Source: JBCBJX01 sp964342855 (GTDB lineage Bacteria > Pseudomonadota > Alphaproteobacteria > Caulobacterales > Parvularculaceae). From it: DNA of 64,000 nucleotides. A program made the position numbers and the translations under genes. Under the pieces are notes generated by a model, which had not been told where the DNA came from, searched no databases, and saw only the letters and a program-made list of their open reading frames with translations. This document shows, piece after piece, positions 15,606-23,343 of this stretch (positions within the stretch are counted from its first letter, which is position 1; every line of letters starts with the position of its first letter). The stretch covers positions 1-64,000 of the forward strand of contig CAYFIB010000011.1 in assembly GCA_964342855.1 (NCBI GenBank). Reading direction: 5' to 3'.

Positions 15606-15806
15606 TTACCGCGCGTACGGCATGTACTTTTTCACGATCTTCGCGTCGGCGGCGGCGAGCGTGTCGGTCCGCCGCTTCTGGCGGATCTGCTTCGGCGTCC
15701 GCTTTATCATGCCGTGGCGCTTGCCCGACATGCCGGCGACGACCTTCCCGGTTCCCGTCATCTTGAAGCGCTTTTTCGCGCCCGATTTGGTCTTCATCTT
15801 GGGCAT
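15606..15806 (-). CDS. rpmI: 50S ribosomal protein L35
   Basis: 66 residues, MPKMKTKSGAKKRFKMTGTG at the start and KKYMPYAR at the end, both diagnostic for L35. It heads the leftward rpmI-rplT-pheS-pheT cluster and has its own promoter about 100 bases upstream. A short GCAA tetraloop hairpin (15832-15845) lies in the leader. GAGAGGATCGCGAA precedes the ATG and supplies the ribosome binding site. Confidence 0.99.
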   Translation of the reverse strand: MPKMKTKSGAKKRFKMTGTGKVVAGMSGKRHGMIKRTPKQIRQKRRTDTLAAADAKIVKKYMPYAR

Positions 15807-15831
15807 TTCGCGATCCTCTCAAACAGAGAAA

Positions 15832-15845
15832 GCCTCTTGCGAGGC
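15832..15845 (-). promoter_or_regulatory. Small GNRA-loop hairpin in the rpmI leader
   Basis: On the minus strand GCCTC-GCAA-GAGGC followed by TTTCTCTGTTTGAG, 26 bases upstream of the rpmI start. A 5-bp stem capped by a stable GCAA tetraloop just before the ribosome site is a plausible control element (for example an L20-responsive leader), but this role is only inferred. Confidence 0.35.
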
Positions 15846-15904
15846 TGCAACACTGACAGCCAGGGCATACCCAAATGGCCCGACCGTCTTTCAGGAGAGC
15901 GGGG

Positions 15905-15932
15905 GTTATACGCATCGGGCGGCGGACTTCAA
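15905..15932 (-). promoter_or_regulatory. Sigma-70-type promoter of rpmI-rplT
   Basis: On the minus strand TTGAAG and TATAAC are separated by 16 bases, close to the housekeeping consensus. They lie about 100 bases upstream of the rpmI start codon and are the only good match in this gap for the leftward cluster. Confidence 0.6.
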
Positions 15933-15985
15933 GAGACTCCTCAATTTTACGGGGCCTTGACCATGTAGGGCGTATTGACATGCCC

Positions 15986-16075
15986 GTGGGCGACGCCCCA
16001 CATCATAGCTATCCGCTACGCCCGTAGGCGGGCACTATCTGGAAACCCTCGGCGTTTGACGCGTTCGAGGGTTTC
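15986..16075 (+). other. Three consecutive hairpins upstream of the NYN gene (structured leader, terminator or small RNA)
   Basis: Stem 1 is GTGGG/CCCCAC at 15986-16001, stem 2 is GCCCG/CGGGC with loop TAGG at 16020-16033, and stem 3 is a perfect 10-bp GAAACCCTCG/CGAGGGTTTC at 16042-16075 that itself encloses GCGT-ttg-ACGC. Stem 3 ends less than 20 bases before the start codon of the next gene. A TTGACA at 15975-15980 could serve as a -35 element. No known riboswitch or RNA family was recognised. Confidence 0.5.
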
Positions 16076-16092
16076 TCTATTCATGGTTGCCG

Positions 16093-16692
16093 ATGACCAG
16101 AATCGCAATCCTGATTGACGGCGGACATCTGCGCGTATTGGCGCGGAAGAACAACCAAAACTACAATACTGGTTTTATAGAAAGAATTGCGCACGCCTGT
16201 GTGCAAGACGACGAAACGCTCCTCCGGGCATTGTACTACGATTGTGCGCCCTATACCGGCTCCGTGCGCAAACCGATTTCAAATGAAGAGCACGCATTCA
16301 CCGGTAGCGACCATTGGCTACATGAGCTCGCGGCCAAGGATTTCTTCGCTGTCAGACGCGGCGTGCTTAAATTTCGGGGGTGGACGCCCCGACGCCGCCC
16401 CCTCCCGACAGAGGCTCTGAGAGACGAGGATTTTGCTCCTTCATTCGAGCAAAAAGGTGTCGACATGCGCATCGGTCTGGATGTCGCGACCTTCGCCGCG
16501 ACCCGCGCGGTAGACCGCATCGTTCTCATCACCAATGACACCGACTGCGTGCCTGCAATGAAACACGCCCGCATTTCAGGGCTTCAAATCGTTTTGATGA
16601 AGATAGCGAACCACAATTGCGCTTCGGAGCTGAAATGGCACTCGGATTTCCTCCGGCCAATGGCTTTGCCGACTCAGAACGGGGATGACTGA
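16093..16692 (+). CDS. NYN-domain (LabA/DUF88-type, PIN-like) protein
   Basis: About 199 residues from ATG 16093; a TTG two codons upstream is also possible. The NYN fold is recognised by RIAILIDGGH at the N-terminus, KGVDMRIGLDVATFA near 120-135 and VLITNDTDCVPAMKHAR near 143-160, supplying the four acidic residues expected of PIN-like RNases. The C-terminus SELKWHSDFLRP follows the LabA-type pattern. A metal-dependent nuclease acting on RNA is inferred; no target is known. The N-terminal and middle parts are less GC-rich than neighbours. Its stop overlaps the start of the amidohydrolase gene by one base, so translation may be coupled although the functions appear unrelated. Confidence 0.85.
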   Translation: MTRIAILIDGGHLRVLARKNNQNYNTGFIERIAHACVQDDETLLRALYYDCAPYTGSVRKPISNEEHAFTGSDHWLHELAAKDFFAVRRGVLKFRGWTPRRRPLPTEALRDEDFAPSFEQKGVDMRIGLDVATFAATRAVDRIVLITNDTDCVPAMKHARISGLQIVLMKIANHNCASELKWHSDFLRPMALPTQNGDD

Positions 16693-18002
16693 TGAAACAA
16701 GTACTCGCCCTCGCCGCCTCCGTCGTCGCTCTCGCGAGCGCCGCAGAGGCTGATGACGTCACCATCGTCCATGCGGGCCGTCTCCTCGCCGATCCCGCCG
16801 CGGAACCGCGCGGGGAGAGCACGGTGGTCATCGTCGACGGGATCGTGGAGCGGGTCGCGGCGGGGTATCTTGAGGCGGACGCGGTCGCCTCGCCGGGGGA
16901 TGACGTCCAGATCCTCGATCTGAAGGACTATTTCGTGCTGCCGGGCCTCATCGACAGCCACGTCCACATCACCTTTGAAAACAATCCCCGTGGGCGGCTG
17001 CAGACGGTCGAGTTCTCCGGCCCGGACCGCGCCCTTCTCGGCGCGCATTACGCGCGGCTGACGCTCGAGGCCGGCTTCACCACCGTGCGCGATGTCGGCG
17101 CGGGGTCCGAGGAGGCCGTCTTCGGCCTGCGCGACGCCATCGCGAAAGGCTATGTGCCGGGCCCGCGCATTCTCGCCTCCGGTCGTACGGTGTCGCCGAC
17201 GGGCGGCCATGGCGACGGGACGCAGGGCTATCGCGAGGATGTCGCCCACATCCTCGCCTCCCCCGCCATCTGCGATGGCGTCGCCGACTGCCGACGCGCC
17301 GTGCGCGAGCGGGTGAAGAACGGCGCCGACCATATCAAGATCACAGCGACCGGCGGCGTCCTCTCCAACACCGCGGCGGGCACGGAGCAACAGTTCTTCG
17401 ATGACGAGTTGAAGACGATCGTAGAGACCGCCAAGCTGATGGGGCGGGAGGTCACCGCCCACGCCCACGGGGCCGAGGGCGTCAAAGCCGCGCTCCGCGC
17501 CGGCGTCGCCTCCATCGAGCACGGCACCTATCTCGATGACGAGGCGATCCGCCTCTTCAAGCGCAACGGGGCGTATCTCGTGCCGACGGTCCTCGCCGGC
17601 GTGACGGTCGCCGAATGGGCGGCGGACCCGAACACCTTCCTCACCCCGCCGCAGCAGGCGAAGGCCGCGCTGGTCGGACCGCGAATGATTTACATGCTGA
17701 AGAAAGCGCATGAGGGCGGGATCAAAATCGCCTTCGGCACGGATTCAGGCGTCTCCAAGCACGGCGAGAACGCACGTGAGTTCGGCTACATGGTCGAGGC
17801 CGGCATGACGCCCGCCGAAGCGATCCGCGCCGCGACCCTAGGCGCGGCGGATCACCTGAACATGGCGGACAAGCTCGGCGTCCTCGCTGAGGGCGCCCAC
17901 GGCGACCTCATCGCCGTCGGCGGCGATCCGCTGGCGGATGTTTCAGAGCTTCTCGACGTCGATTGGGTGGTGAAGGGCGGGGCCGTCGCCAAGCGGCCAT
18001 AG
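16692..18002 (+). CDS. Exported amidohydrolase (Xaa-Pro dipeptidase/prolidase-like)
   Basis: 436 residues. The N-terminal MKQVLALAASVVALASAAEA is a Sec signal peptide, so a periplasmic enzyme is expected. Metal ligands of the binuclear amidohydrolase barrel are in place: DSHVH near residue 93-97, the bridging lysine in DHIKITATGG near 215, AHAHG near 257, EHGTYLDD near 277 and FGTDSGVSKHG near 352. The overall pattern follows the exported prolidase-like or carnosinase-like group that hydrolyses dipeptides with C-terminal proline or other residues; exact substrate is inferred only. It overlaps the NYN gene by one base and is followed by a small hairpin at 18013-18041. Confidence 0.9.
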   Translation: MKQVLALAASVVALASAAEADDVTIVHAGRLLADPAAEPRGESTVVIVDGIVERVAAGYLEADAVASPGDDVQILDLKDYFVLPGLIDSHVHITFENNPRGRLQTVEFSGPDRALLGAHYARLTLEAGFTTVRDVGAGSEEAVFGLRDAIAKGYVPGPRILASGRTVSPTGGHGDGTQGYREDVAHILASPAICDGVADCRRAVRERVKNGADHIKITATGGVLSNTAAGTEQQFFDDELKTIVETAKLMGREVTAHAHGAEGVKAALRAGVASIEHGTYLDDEAIRLFKRNGAYLVPTVLAGVTVAEWAADPNTFLTPPQQAKAALVGPRMIYMLKKAHEGGIKIAFGTDSGVSKHGENAREFGYMVEAGMTPAEAIRAATLGAADHLNMADKLGVLAEGAHGDLIAVGGDPLADVSELLDVDWVVKGGAVAKRP

Positions 18003-18012
18003 CCGATAATTT

Positions 18013-18041
18013 GTCATTCCGCGGACAAGCCTCGGGATGAC
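18013..18041. repeat. Short inverted repeat between convergent genes
   Basis: GTCATTCCG and CGGGATGAC flank an 11-base loop. It is a shorter relative of the GTCATCCCGGA element at 5324 and may double as a terminator for the two converging genes. Confidence 0.5.
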
Positions 18042-18058
18042 ATGGGGAGATCGTCGGA

Positions 18059-19381
18059 TCAGCGTCCGCCGCCTCGCTCTTCACCGAGCACGGATGCGGC
18101 TGCTTCGACCGGGTCGAAGCCCTGTTCGGCGAGGGACATGCCGATCATCGGCAAGCCGACCGCCAGAACGACCGAGATGATGAGGCCGATGAGAGCCTTC
18201 ACCGCGTCGTCCCGCACGCCGCGAACGCCCGAGACGAGGTCCTCCAGCTCCAGATCGAACCAGGTGGAGAACCCGTCGAAGCTGATGAACTGGCTGATGA
18301 CTCGCGTGATGATCAGCGCGGCGATGATCCCGAGAGAGATAGGGTCCTTCGCCTGTAGATATTCGAGGGAAAGCGGGTTCGAGACGCCTTCCGGAACCGG
18401 GAACAGCCAGAAGAACGACAGGACCGTGAGGAACGGCCAGATCGATTTGAAGACATAGCGGACCGTCGAGACGAGATAGCCCCAGAGGAGGTTCGCAAAG
18501 TCAGCGAACAGTCGGCTGGTTCCTTTTGAACCCTCATGATCGAAATCGAGATGGCGCAGAACGAATTCACGACCGGCGATCAGCCCGAGGAACACCCAGG
18601 TCGTCGACATCGGCACGTTGTTCAGCTCCTTGAAGTACCAGAGGATCACGCCGAACAGGAAGTCGATGATGGTCGCCGAGCGGATGTCTGTCACCGCGGT
18701 CTTGGAGCGCAGGATCTTTTGAACCGGGCCGCCGGCGTTGGCGAAGGTGATGAAAAGGAAAATCGCGATCGCGCCCAGAGCCGTGTAGGCCTCAAAGCGC
18801 GACAGTTCGCGCGGCAGGAACACGAAAATGTTCGCGAAGTCCTGCATCAGCCACTGGCCCCACAGGAACGCCGTGCTCGACCACTGCAACACGACCCAAT
18901 ACCAGTTGTGCTGGCTCTCCCGAGTGCGGAGGAAGAAGCGTTCCGCCGTCGGGGCCACAAGGAGATAGACGACGCCGCCCGCAAGGAAGGCGACGCCGTA
19001 GCCGGTCAGCGACTTCTCGAGCATGGAGGTGAGATTCGCGCTGGTGGCGAATATCGTCAGGACCATGAAGGTCGTTGAGACGGGGATGCCGACTCGGGTC
19101 AGGATAAGGAGCGATAGCGCCGGCACGACGTGGTACCACTGGACCTGGACTTCGGCGTACTTATCCAGACGCCCGAACGATGGGTCCCCGTTGGATGTTT
19201 CGAACCCCCAAGCGAACACGACGACGAGAATGACGGTCGCGAAGGCGAACAGGGTCGTCCAGTGCAGGCGTTTGGAGTTCGAGTTGATGAACGTGCCGAG
19301 GGTCTGCAGCGCGTCGTTGCCGACGACGGCGTAAGCGGCGAGCAGGAAGCCCACGGCCGCGAAGAGAGAGATGTCGCCCAT
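18059..19381 (-). CDS. PiT-like inorganic anion permease (divergent phosphate/sulfate-permease family)
   Basis: 440 residues, very hydrophobic, with roughly ten to twelve membrane segments. Two inverted repeats typical of PiT carriers can be seen: GNDALQTLGT (21-30) with GIPVSTTF (98-105) in the first, and MQDFANIFVFLP (179-190) with NNVPMSTTWVFLG (254-266) in the second. PiT proteins have NDxAN-type and PVSTTH-type motifs; here the histidine of the first is Phe, of the second Trp, and the repeat-2 NDxAN is reduced to QDFAN, so the substrate may differ from phosphate. The gene is transcribed alone. Phosphate acquisition is plausible given the nearby phytase locus but is not shown. Confidence 0.75.
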   Translation of the reverse strand: MGDISLFAAVGFLLAAYAVVGNDALQTLGTFINSNSKRLHWTTLFAFATVILVVVFAWGFETSNGDPSFGRLDKYAEVQVQWYHVVPALSLLILTRVGIPVSTTFMVLTIFATSANLTSMLEKSLTGYGVAFLAGGVVYLLVAPTAERFFLRTRESQHNWYWVVLQWSSTAFLWGQWLMQDFANIFVFLPRELSRFEAYTALGAIAIFLFITFANAGGPVQKILRSKTAVTDIRSATIIDFLFGVILWYFKELNNVPMSTTWVFLGLIAGREFVLRHLDFDHEGSKGTSRLFADFANLLWGYLVSTVRYVFKSIWPFLTVLSFFWLFPVPEGVSNPLSLEYLQAKDPISLGIIAALIITRVISQFISFDGFSTWFDLELEDLVSGVRGVRDDAVKALIGLIISVVLAVGLPMIGMSLAEQGFDPVEAAASVLGEERGGGR

Positions 19382-19687
19382 CGTTTTCTTCCCCTGGCGC
19401 GAAGTTTGTGCGGCGCCTCCCCGCGCTCCCTCGTGCAGCAGTGATGTAACACTTTGATGAAGGCGAACCGTCGCCCTTGAACGTCAAGGAATCCGCCGCC
19501 TCCAGCGTCGCTTTCTGTTCAATACCCGACGTACCGTTAAGAGGGTCTGGTCCTCCGGCAGTCTGACGCATCCGCGCCGACGACGCGCATCACGAACCGT
19601 TTGGCGAAATGTGATCCGGGCGCGTGCTGACCGGGCGCGACGCCGCGCATAGGCTGCGTGGCGAATTGGGCGCCATGCGGGGGACAG
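19382..19687. other. Intergenic region between divergent units; no gene seen
   Basis: About 300 bases between the leftward PiT-like gene and the rightward redox operon. It must contain both promoters. No strong hairpin, repeat or convincing regulator motif was found by eye; reading frames crossing it lack start sites and coding character. Confidence 0.4.
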
Positions 19688-19927
19688 ATGAGCGAAACGG
19701 TCGCAACGCAACTTATCGAGGCGCTGGGAGCGTATTTCGCTTCCGGGGCTGTCGTCGCGCTGGCGTTCCTCATCTTGGGCGTCGGTGCGAAAGACAAGGC
19801 GGCCAAAGGCGCCTCGCTTCTCTTCCGGCCGATGATCTTTCTCGGCTGCGTCGGTCTCTGGCCGTACGTGCTCGCGCGCTGGTTCGCCGGCCCCGCGATC
19901 AATCACCCCCATGAGGACGACGCATGA
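19688..19927 (+). CDS. Small two-helix membrane protein, first gene of redox operon
   Basis: 79 residues from ATG 19688 (GGGGGAC six bases upstream); a GTG-like or ATG extension at 19658 is less likely. Two hydrophobic helices are visible (about 13-31, YFASGAVVALAFLILGVG, and about 44-65, LLFRPMIFLGCVGLWPYVL) joined by a basic loop (KDKAAKG), then NHPHEDD at the C-terminus. No family recognised. Its stop overlaps the next gene (ATGA), so it is translated together with the 49-residue protein and the Rieske fusion and is probably a subunit or assembly partner of that complex. Confidence 0.75.
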   Translation: MSETVATQLIEALGAYFASGAVVALAFLILGVGAKDKAAKGASLLFRPMIFLGCVGLWPYVLARWFAGPAINHPHEDDA

Positions 19928-20073
19928 AACGCCCGCACCGCCGCGCGCATCTTCTCATGTGGCTGATCCTCGGACCCGTCGCGCTCGCGACGGTCGTCAT
20001 ATCCGCGACGATGCTGCAGCCGACCGATACGGTCGTCGACGCTTTGCCTTCCATTCTTGAGGAGGCGCGCTGA
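19924..20073 (+). CDS. Single-helix membrane microprotein
   Basis: 49 residues, MKRPHRRAHLLMWLILGPVA at the start, one membrane helix (about 9-30) with a basic cytoplasmic N-terminus, then a short acidic tail (LPSILEEAR). Both ends overlap neighbours: ATGA with the preceding gene, TGATG with the Rieske fusion, and GAGGAGG lies just before the next start, within this gene. The tight coupling argues that it is real. Function unknown; likely a small accessory subunit of the membrane redox complex. Confidence 0.72.
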   Translation: MKRPHRRAHLLMWLILGPVALATVVISATMLQPTDTVVDALPSILEEAR

Positions 20074-21185
20074 TGGGCCACCAGTACAAGGCCGTTCAAT
20101 GGAACGGAAACAAGGTCGTCTACGACCTGATCGTCCTCGGCGGCCTCGCGCTCTTCCTCGGCGTCTTCGTCGTCATCGGCCTGATGGCGCATCCCGAAAC
20201 GGGGAACACGGCGGACCCGGTCGTCCTCCTCATCCGCGCCCTCGGCTCCGCGGCCTTCCTGATGCTGACGGTCATCCTCATCATCGGCCCCATGGCGCGC
20301 CTCTCGCCCCGCTGGAAACCGGCGCTCTATAATCGCCGCCATTTCGGGGTCATCACCTTCATGGTCGCGGCCGCGCATTTCGGGCTCGCGACGCTCTGGT
20401 ATCATGGCGGCGGCGGGCTGAACCCGTTTCTCTCGATCTTCATCTCGAACACGCCGGGCGACCCGTTCCCGGGTTTCCCCTTCGAGGTGTTCGGCTTCAT
20501 CGCCTTTCTCATTCTCTTCCTGATGGCGGCGACAAGCCATGATTTCTGGCTGAACAATCTCTCCGCTCCCGTCTGGAAGGCGCTCCATATGGGCGTCTAC
20601 GTCGCGTTCGCGCTGCTTGCCGCGCACATTTCGCTGGGCGCGCTGCTGACAGAGAAATCCGCCGCTTATCCGCTCCTCGTCGGCTTCGCTGTCGTGCTGG
20701 TGAGCGGCCTCCACATTCTCTCCGGCGCGCGCGAATGGGGCCGGGACAACCGCATGAAATCGGCGGCGCGCAAAGGCTGGATCGATGTGTGCGCGCCCGA
20801 CGACATCCCTGAAAAACGCGCGGTCATCGCCTCCCTCCCCAAGGGCGACCGCGTCGCTGTCTTCCGCTATGACGGCAAGATCAGCGCCGTGACCAACGCC
20901 TGCCGCCACCAGAACGGGCCGCTGGGCGAAGGCCGCATTGTCGACGGCTGCGTCACCTGCCCGTGGCACGGCTGGCAGTACCGACCGGACGACGGCGTCT
21001 CGCCGCCGCCGTTCACGGAGAAAATCGCGACCTATAACGTCGTGATCGAGAACGGCCGTGTTCTGGTTGATCCGAAGCCGAACAGGCCGGGAACCCGCGC
21101 CGAGCCGGCGCTGATCGCGCAGGCCGAGGGCTCAATCGATCCGGGCGCCTCCGCCAGCCTGTCAGATGTGGAGTATTCCTCATGA
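20073..21185 (+). CDS. Ferric-reductase-like membrane domain fused to a Rieske [2Fe-2S] domain
   Basis: 370 residues. Residues about 17-235 form six or more membrane helices of the ferric-reductase/MsrQ (YedZ) type, with candidate heme ligands in MVAAAHFGL and in the pair ALHMGVYVAFALLAAHI. Residues about 245-345 are a Rieske domain with Cys277-x-His279 and Cys296-x2-His299 (NACRHQNG ... CPWHGW), followed by a Pro-rich turn (DDGVSPPPF). A route of electrons between membrane heme and a cytosolic [2Fe-2S] centre is inferred. The partner and terminal acceptor are unknown. It starts inside the stop of the microprotein gene and its own end overlaps the following gene by four bases, so all four genes form one operon. 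The fusion is not the usual MsrQ or bc1 arrangement. Confidence 0.85.
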   Translation: MGHQYKAVQWNGNKVVYDLIVLGGLALFLGVFVVIGLMAHPETGNTADPVVLLIRALGSAAFLMLTVILIIGPMARLSPRWKPALYNRRHFGVITFMVAAAHFGLATLWYHGGGGLNPFLSIFISNTPGDPFPGFPFEVFGFIAFLILFLMAATSHDFWLNNLSAPVWKALHMGVYVAFALLAAHISLGALLTEKSAAYPLLVGFAVVLVSGLHILSGAREWGRDNRMKSAARKGWIDVCAPDDIPEKRAVIASLPKGDRVAVFRYDGKISAVTNACRHQNGPLGEGRIVDGCVTCPWHGWQYRPDDGVSPPPFTEKIATYNVVIENGRVLVDPKPNRPGTRAEPALIAQAEGSIDPGASASLSDVEYSS

Positions 21186-22006
21186 GCGACCGCCTTATCG
21201 AGGGAACGGGCGCCTACGTCGCCGCCGACGCCGCCGACGCCGCCGAAGACGAGATGTTCATCGGCTGGGCGGGCGCGCCCGCCGTGGATCGACGTTTTCT
21301 TCTGTGGTCGACGCCCCTCGCCCTCGCCGCCGTCGGCGGCCTCGGCTACATCGTCGCCGCTGAACTCGACGACCCGGGCGCGGGCGTCTGGGATACGTCG
21401 ACCACGCACGAAGTGAACGGCGTTCTCGCCATGGACCCTTACCCCGTGCTCCGCACGCCGGACGCCTCCGCGCCGGGCGGCGTGCGCACGCTTCTCATCA
21501 TGCGTGAGCAGAAGTGCTCGACGAACCTCGACTTCACCGGACGCACGGGCCGCGCCGTGCGCGCCGCCGGCAACCGCATTCAGCGCCAGTCCCGCGTCGC
21601 GCTGGAGGTGCCGCTCCTCAAATACGACTGGATCTCGGAGCCGCCGGCGGGCTTCGACGCCGGCGCCGCGCTCACGCCGCCGACGCCCGAGCCTCTCGGA
21701 CAGGCGACGCTCCGCGGCATGATCATGGATTCCAAGTGCTTTTTCGGCGTCATGAAACCGGCCCGCGGCGTAACGCATAAAGCGTGCGCGGCGCTCTGCA
21801 TTCGCGGCGGCATTCCGCCGACCTTCTGGGTGCGGGACAGATCCGGCGCGGAGAGCCTGCTCCTGTTGACGACGGCGGACGGCGCCGCCCATGGCGAGGC
21901 GATCCTCCCCTTCGTCGCGGACCCGGTCGAAGCGACGGGCGAAATCGTCCGCATGGGCGATCTTCTGCATTTCCGCGCCGATGCATCGAACTTCCGGCGC
22001 GTCTGA
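21182..22006 (+). CDS. Membrane-anchored cysteine-motif protein of the redox operon
   Basis: 274 residues. An Ala/Asp repeat from triplet repetition (AADAADAAEDE, bases about 21218-21246) precedes one membrane helix near residues 39-60 (FLLWSTPLALAAVGGLGYIV); the remaining about 210 residues should be exported. The exported part contains Cys112 (REQKCSTN) and a striking C-terminal motif with Cys186, His199, Cys202 and Cys206 (DSKCFFGVMKP, then HKACAALCIRGGIPP), suited to bind a metal or cofactor. The family is not recognised by name. The overlap with the Rieske gene suggests that it is the extracytoplasmic partner accepting or donating electrons. Confidence 0.75.
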   Translation: MSDRLIEGTGAYVAADAADAAEDEMFIGWAGAPAVDRRFLLWSTPLALAAVGGLGYIVAAELDDPGAGVWDTSTTHEVNGVLAMDPYPVLRTPDASAPGGVRTLLIMREQKCSTNLDFTGRTGRAVRAAGNRIQRQSRVALEVPLLKYDWISEPPAGFDAGAALTPPTPEPLGQATLRGMIMDSKCFFGVMKPARGVTHKACAALCIRGGIPPTFWVRDRSGAESLLLLTTADGAAHGEAILPFVADPVEATGEIVRMGDLLHFRADASNFRRV

Positions 22007-22032
22007 CCCGCCGGGCGCCGGCGCGTTTCAGA

Positions 22033-23184
22033 TTAGTCCTCGATCACCGCGCCATCGATGAACGGGATGAGCTTGCCCGCCTCTTCCGGGTCGCCAAAGC
22101 CCGTCGCCAGACGGTCGGCGGCTTCCGTACGGCTCGGGAAGAGGACGGCGTCGAGATCGCGCCAGTCGACGATCTTGAAGTTCTGATAGTTCCCCGCCGG
22201 CGAATTACGGCCGTCCTGCACCACGAGAACGCCTTTCGGGAAATCCGGGCCGAGCGACAGCGACGTCGCTTCCAGACCGTCCGTCTCCTGCGCGCCGTCG
22301 ATGCCGAAGGCGACATTATCCGTAATACGGAAACGTCCGAGCGATTTGTGCGGACGATAGCGGTCATAGACGTTGTAGGAGTCCGAGCCTTGCGAGGAGA
22401 CTACAAGGTACCCGCCCTCGCGCGTGCGATAGATCGCGACGCCTTCGACATCGGCGCGGAGGCCGTGCTGCCCGACTTCCGCGATCAGCTCCGGCTCGCG
22501 TACGCCGCCCTGGGCGAAGTCCGCCCGCCAGACGCCGCGGTTTTCTTCGCCGACGAACAGCGCTTCAGCCTGATCGTCAAAGACGCAGCCTTCCGTCTGC
22601 GTCCGGAATTTCAGGCGTCCGAGGAACTGAACGTTCGCGCCTTTCGGTCCGACCTCGACGACGCGATACATGCGCACCGCGCCGGACTTATGTGTGACGA
22701 AGACGAGCACCGCCGACCGGAAGCGTCCCATGCAGATGCCGTACGGCTCCGGCTCCACCGCCGCGAAGGGGCCGAGCACGGAGAGCTTGCCGCTCGCGCC
22801 GACGGTGAGGAGTTCGACCGATTCCGTGCTGCGGTTGGTGGCCGCGACGAGATCGCCTTTCCAGCCGCCGATCTCGACCCATTGGCGCAGATCGACATTG
22901 TTGATGCGGCCGAGGGGCACGCGCTGCACCTCGTCGCCTGCGAGATTGTAGACACTGAGGCCGGACTGCTTGTCGGTGCCGATGATGCGGCTCGCCGACC
23001 GGTCCGCGAGGTTCACCCAGATCGCCGGGTCGTCGGCGGCGTCGTCCGGCGAGGCGACCGGCTGCGTTTCGACACGCGCGACGACAGTCTCGGCCTCCTT
23101 CGGAAGGAAATCGACCTTCGGCTTCGGCACGCCGCAGCCCGCGAGCGCGGCGATGGCGATGATCCCGAGGAATGTGCGACCCAT
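22033..23184 (-). CDS. Beta-propeller phytase (3-phytase) lipoprotein
   Basis: 383 residues. The N-terminal signal ends in LAGC (Cys17), so the enzyme is a lipoprotein of the envelope. Beta-propeller phytase signatures occur in the usual order: DDPAIWVN near 51-58, EPYGICMGR near 145-153, TEGCVFDDQ near 196-204 with VGEENRGVW, ADVEGVAIYR near 240-249 and VVSSQGSDSYNVYDR near 256-270, then VQDGRN. These carry the calcium ligands and the phosphate-binding site of enzymes that release phosphate from phytate. The neighbouring TonB receptor likely imports the substrate or product. It lies behind the receptor gene's terminator, so it probably has its own promoter in the 23185-23310 gap. Confidence 0.93.
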   Translation of the reverse strand: MGRTFLGIIAIAALAGCGVPKPKVDFLPKEAETVVARVETQPVASPDDAADDPAIWVNLADRSASRIIGTDKQSGLSVYNLAGDEVQRVPLGRINNVDLRQWVEIGGWKGDLVAATNRSTESVELLTVGASGKLSVLGPFAAVEPEPYGICMGRFRSAVLVFVTHKSGAVRMYRVVEVGPKGANVQFLGRLKFRTQTEGCVFDDQAEALFVGEENRGVWRADFAQGGVREPELIAEVGQHGLRADVEGVAIYRTREGGYLVVSSQGSDSYNVYDRYRPHKSLGRFRITDNVAFGIDGAQETDGLEATSLSLGPDFPKGVLVVQDGRNSPAGNYQNFKIVDWRDLDAVLFPSRTEAADRLATGFGDPEEAGKLIPFIDGAVIED

Positions 23185-23310
23185 GTGCGTAGCCCCCTTC
23201 GTCCTGACGTGACGGCGAACCGTTCTTCTGCGTTTGGCGTTCCGGCCGCTCGACCGCGATTCTGGCGATCTTCCCCGACAGCCGTTCAGCGCCCGGTTAA
23301 GAGGCGCACG

Positions 23311-23343
23311 AAAAACGCGCCGCCAGCATCGGCCGGCGGCGCG
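23311..23343 (-). terminator. Strong Rho-independent terminator of the TonB receptor gene
   Basis: A perfect 9-bp stem (CGCGCCGCC with GGCGGCGCG) around a ten-base loop, with five T residues after it on the minus strand. It lies about 40 bases downstream of the receptor stop, separating receptor and phytase transcription. Confidence 0.92.

Noticed and set aside
23185..23310. Pho box before the phytase gene
   Set aside because: Only partial CTGTC-like matches without the 11-base phased repeat were visible, so it is not claimed.
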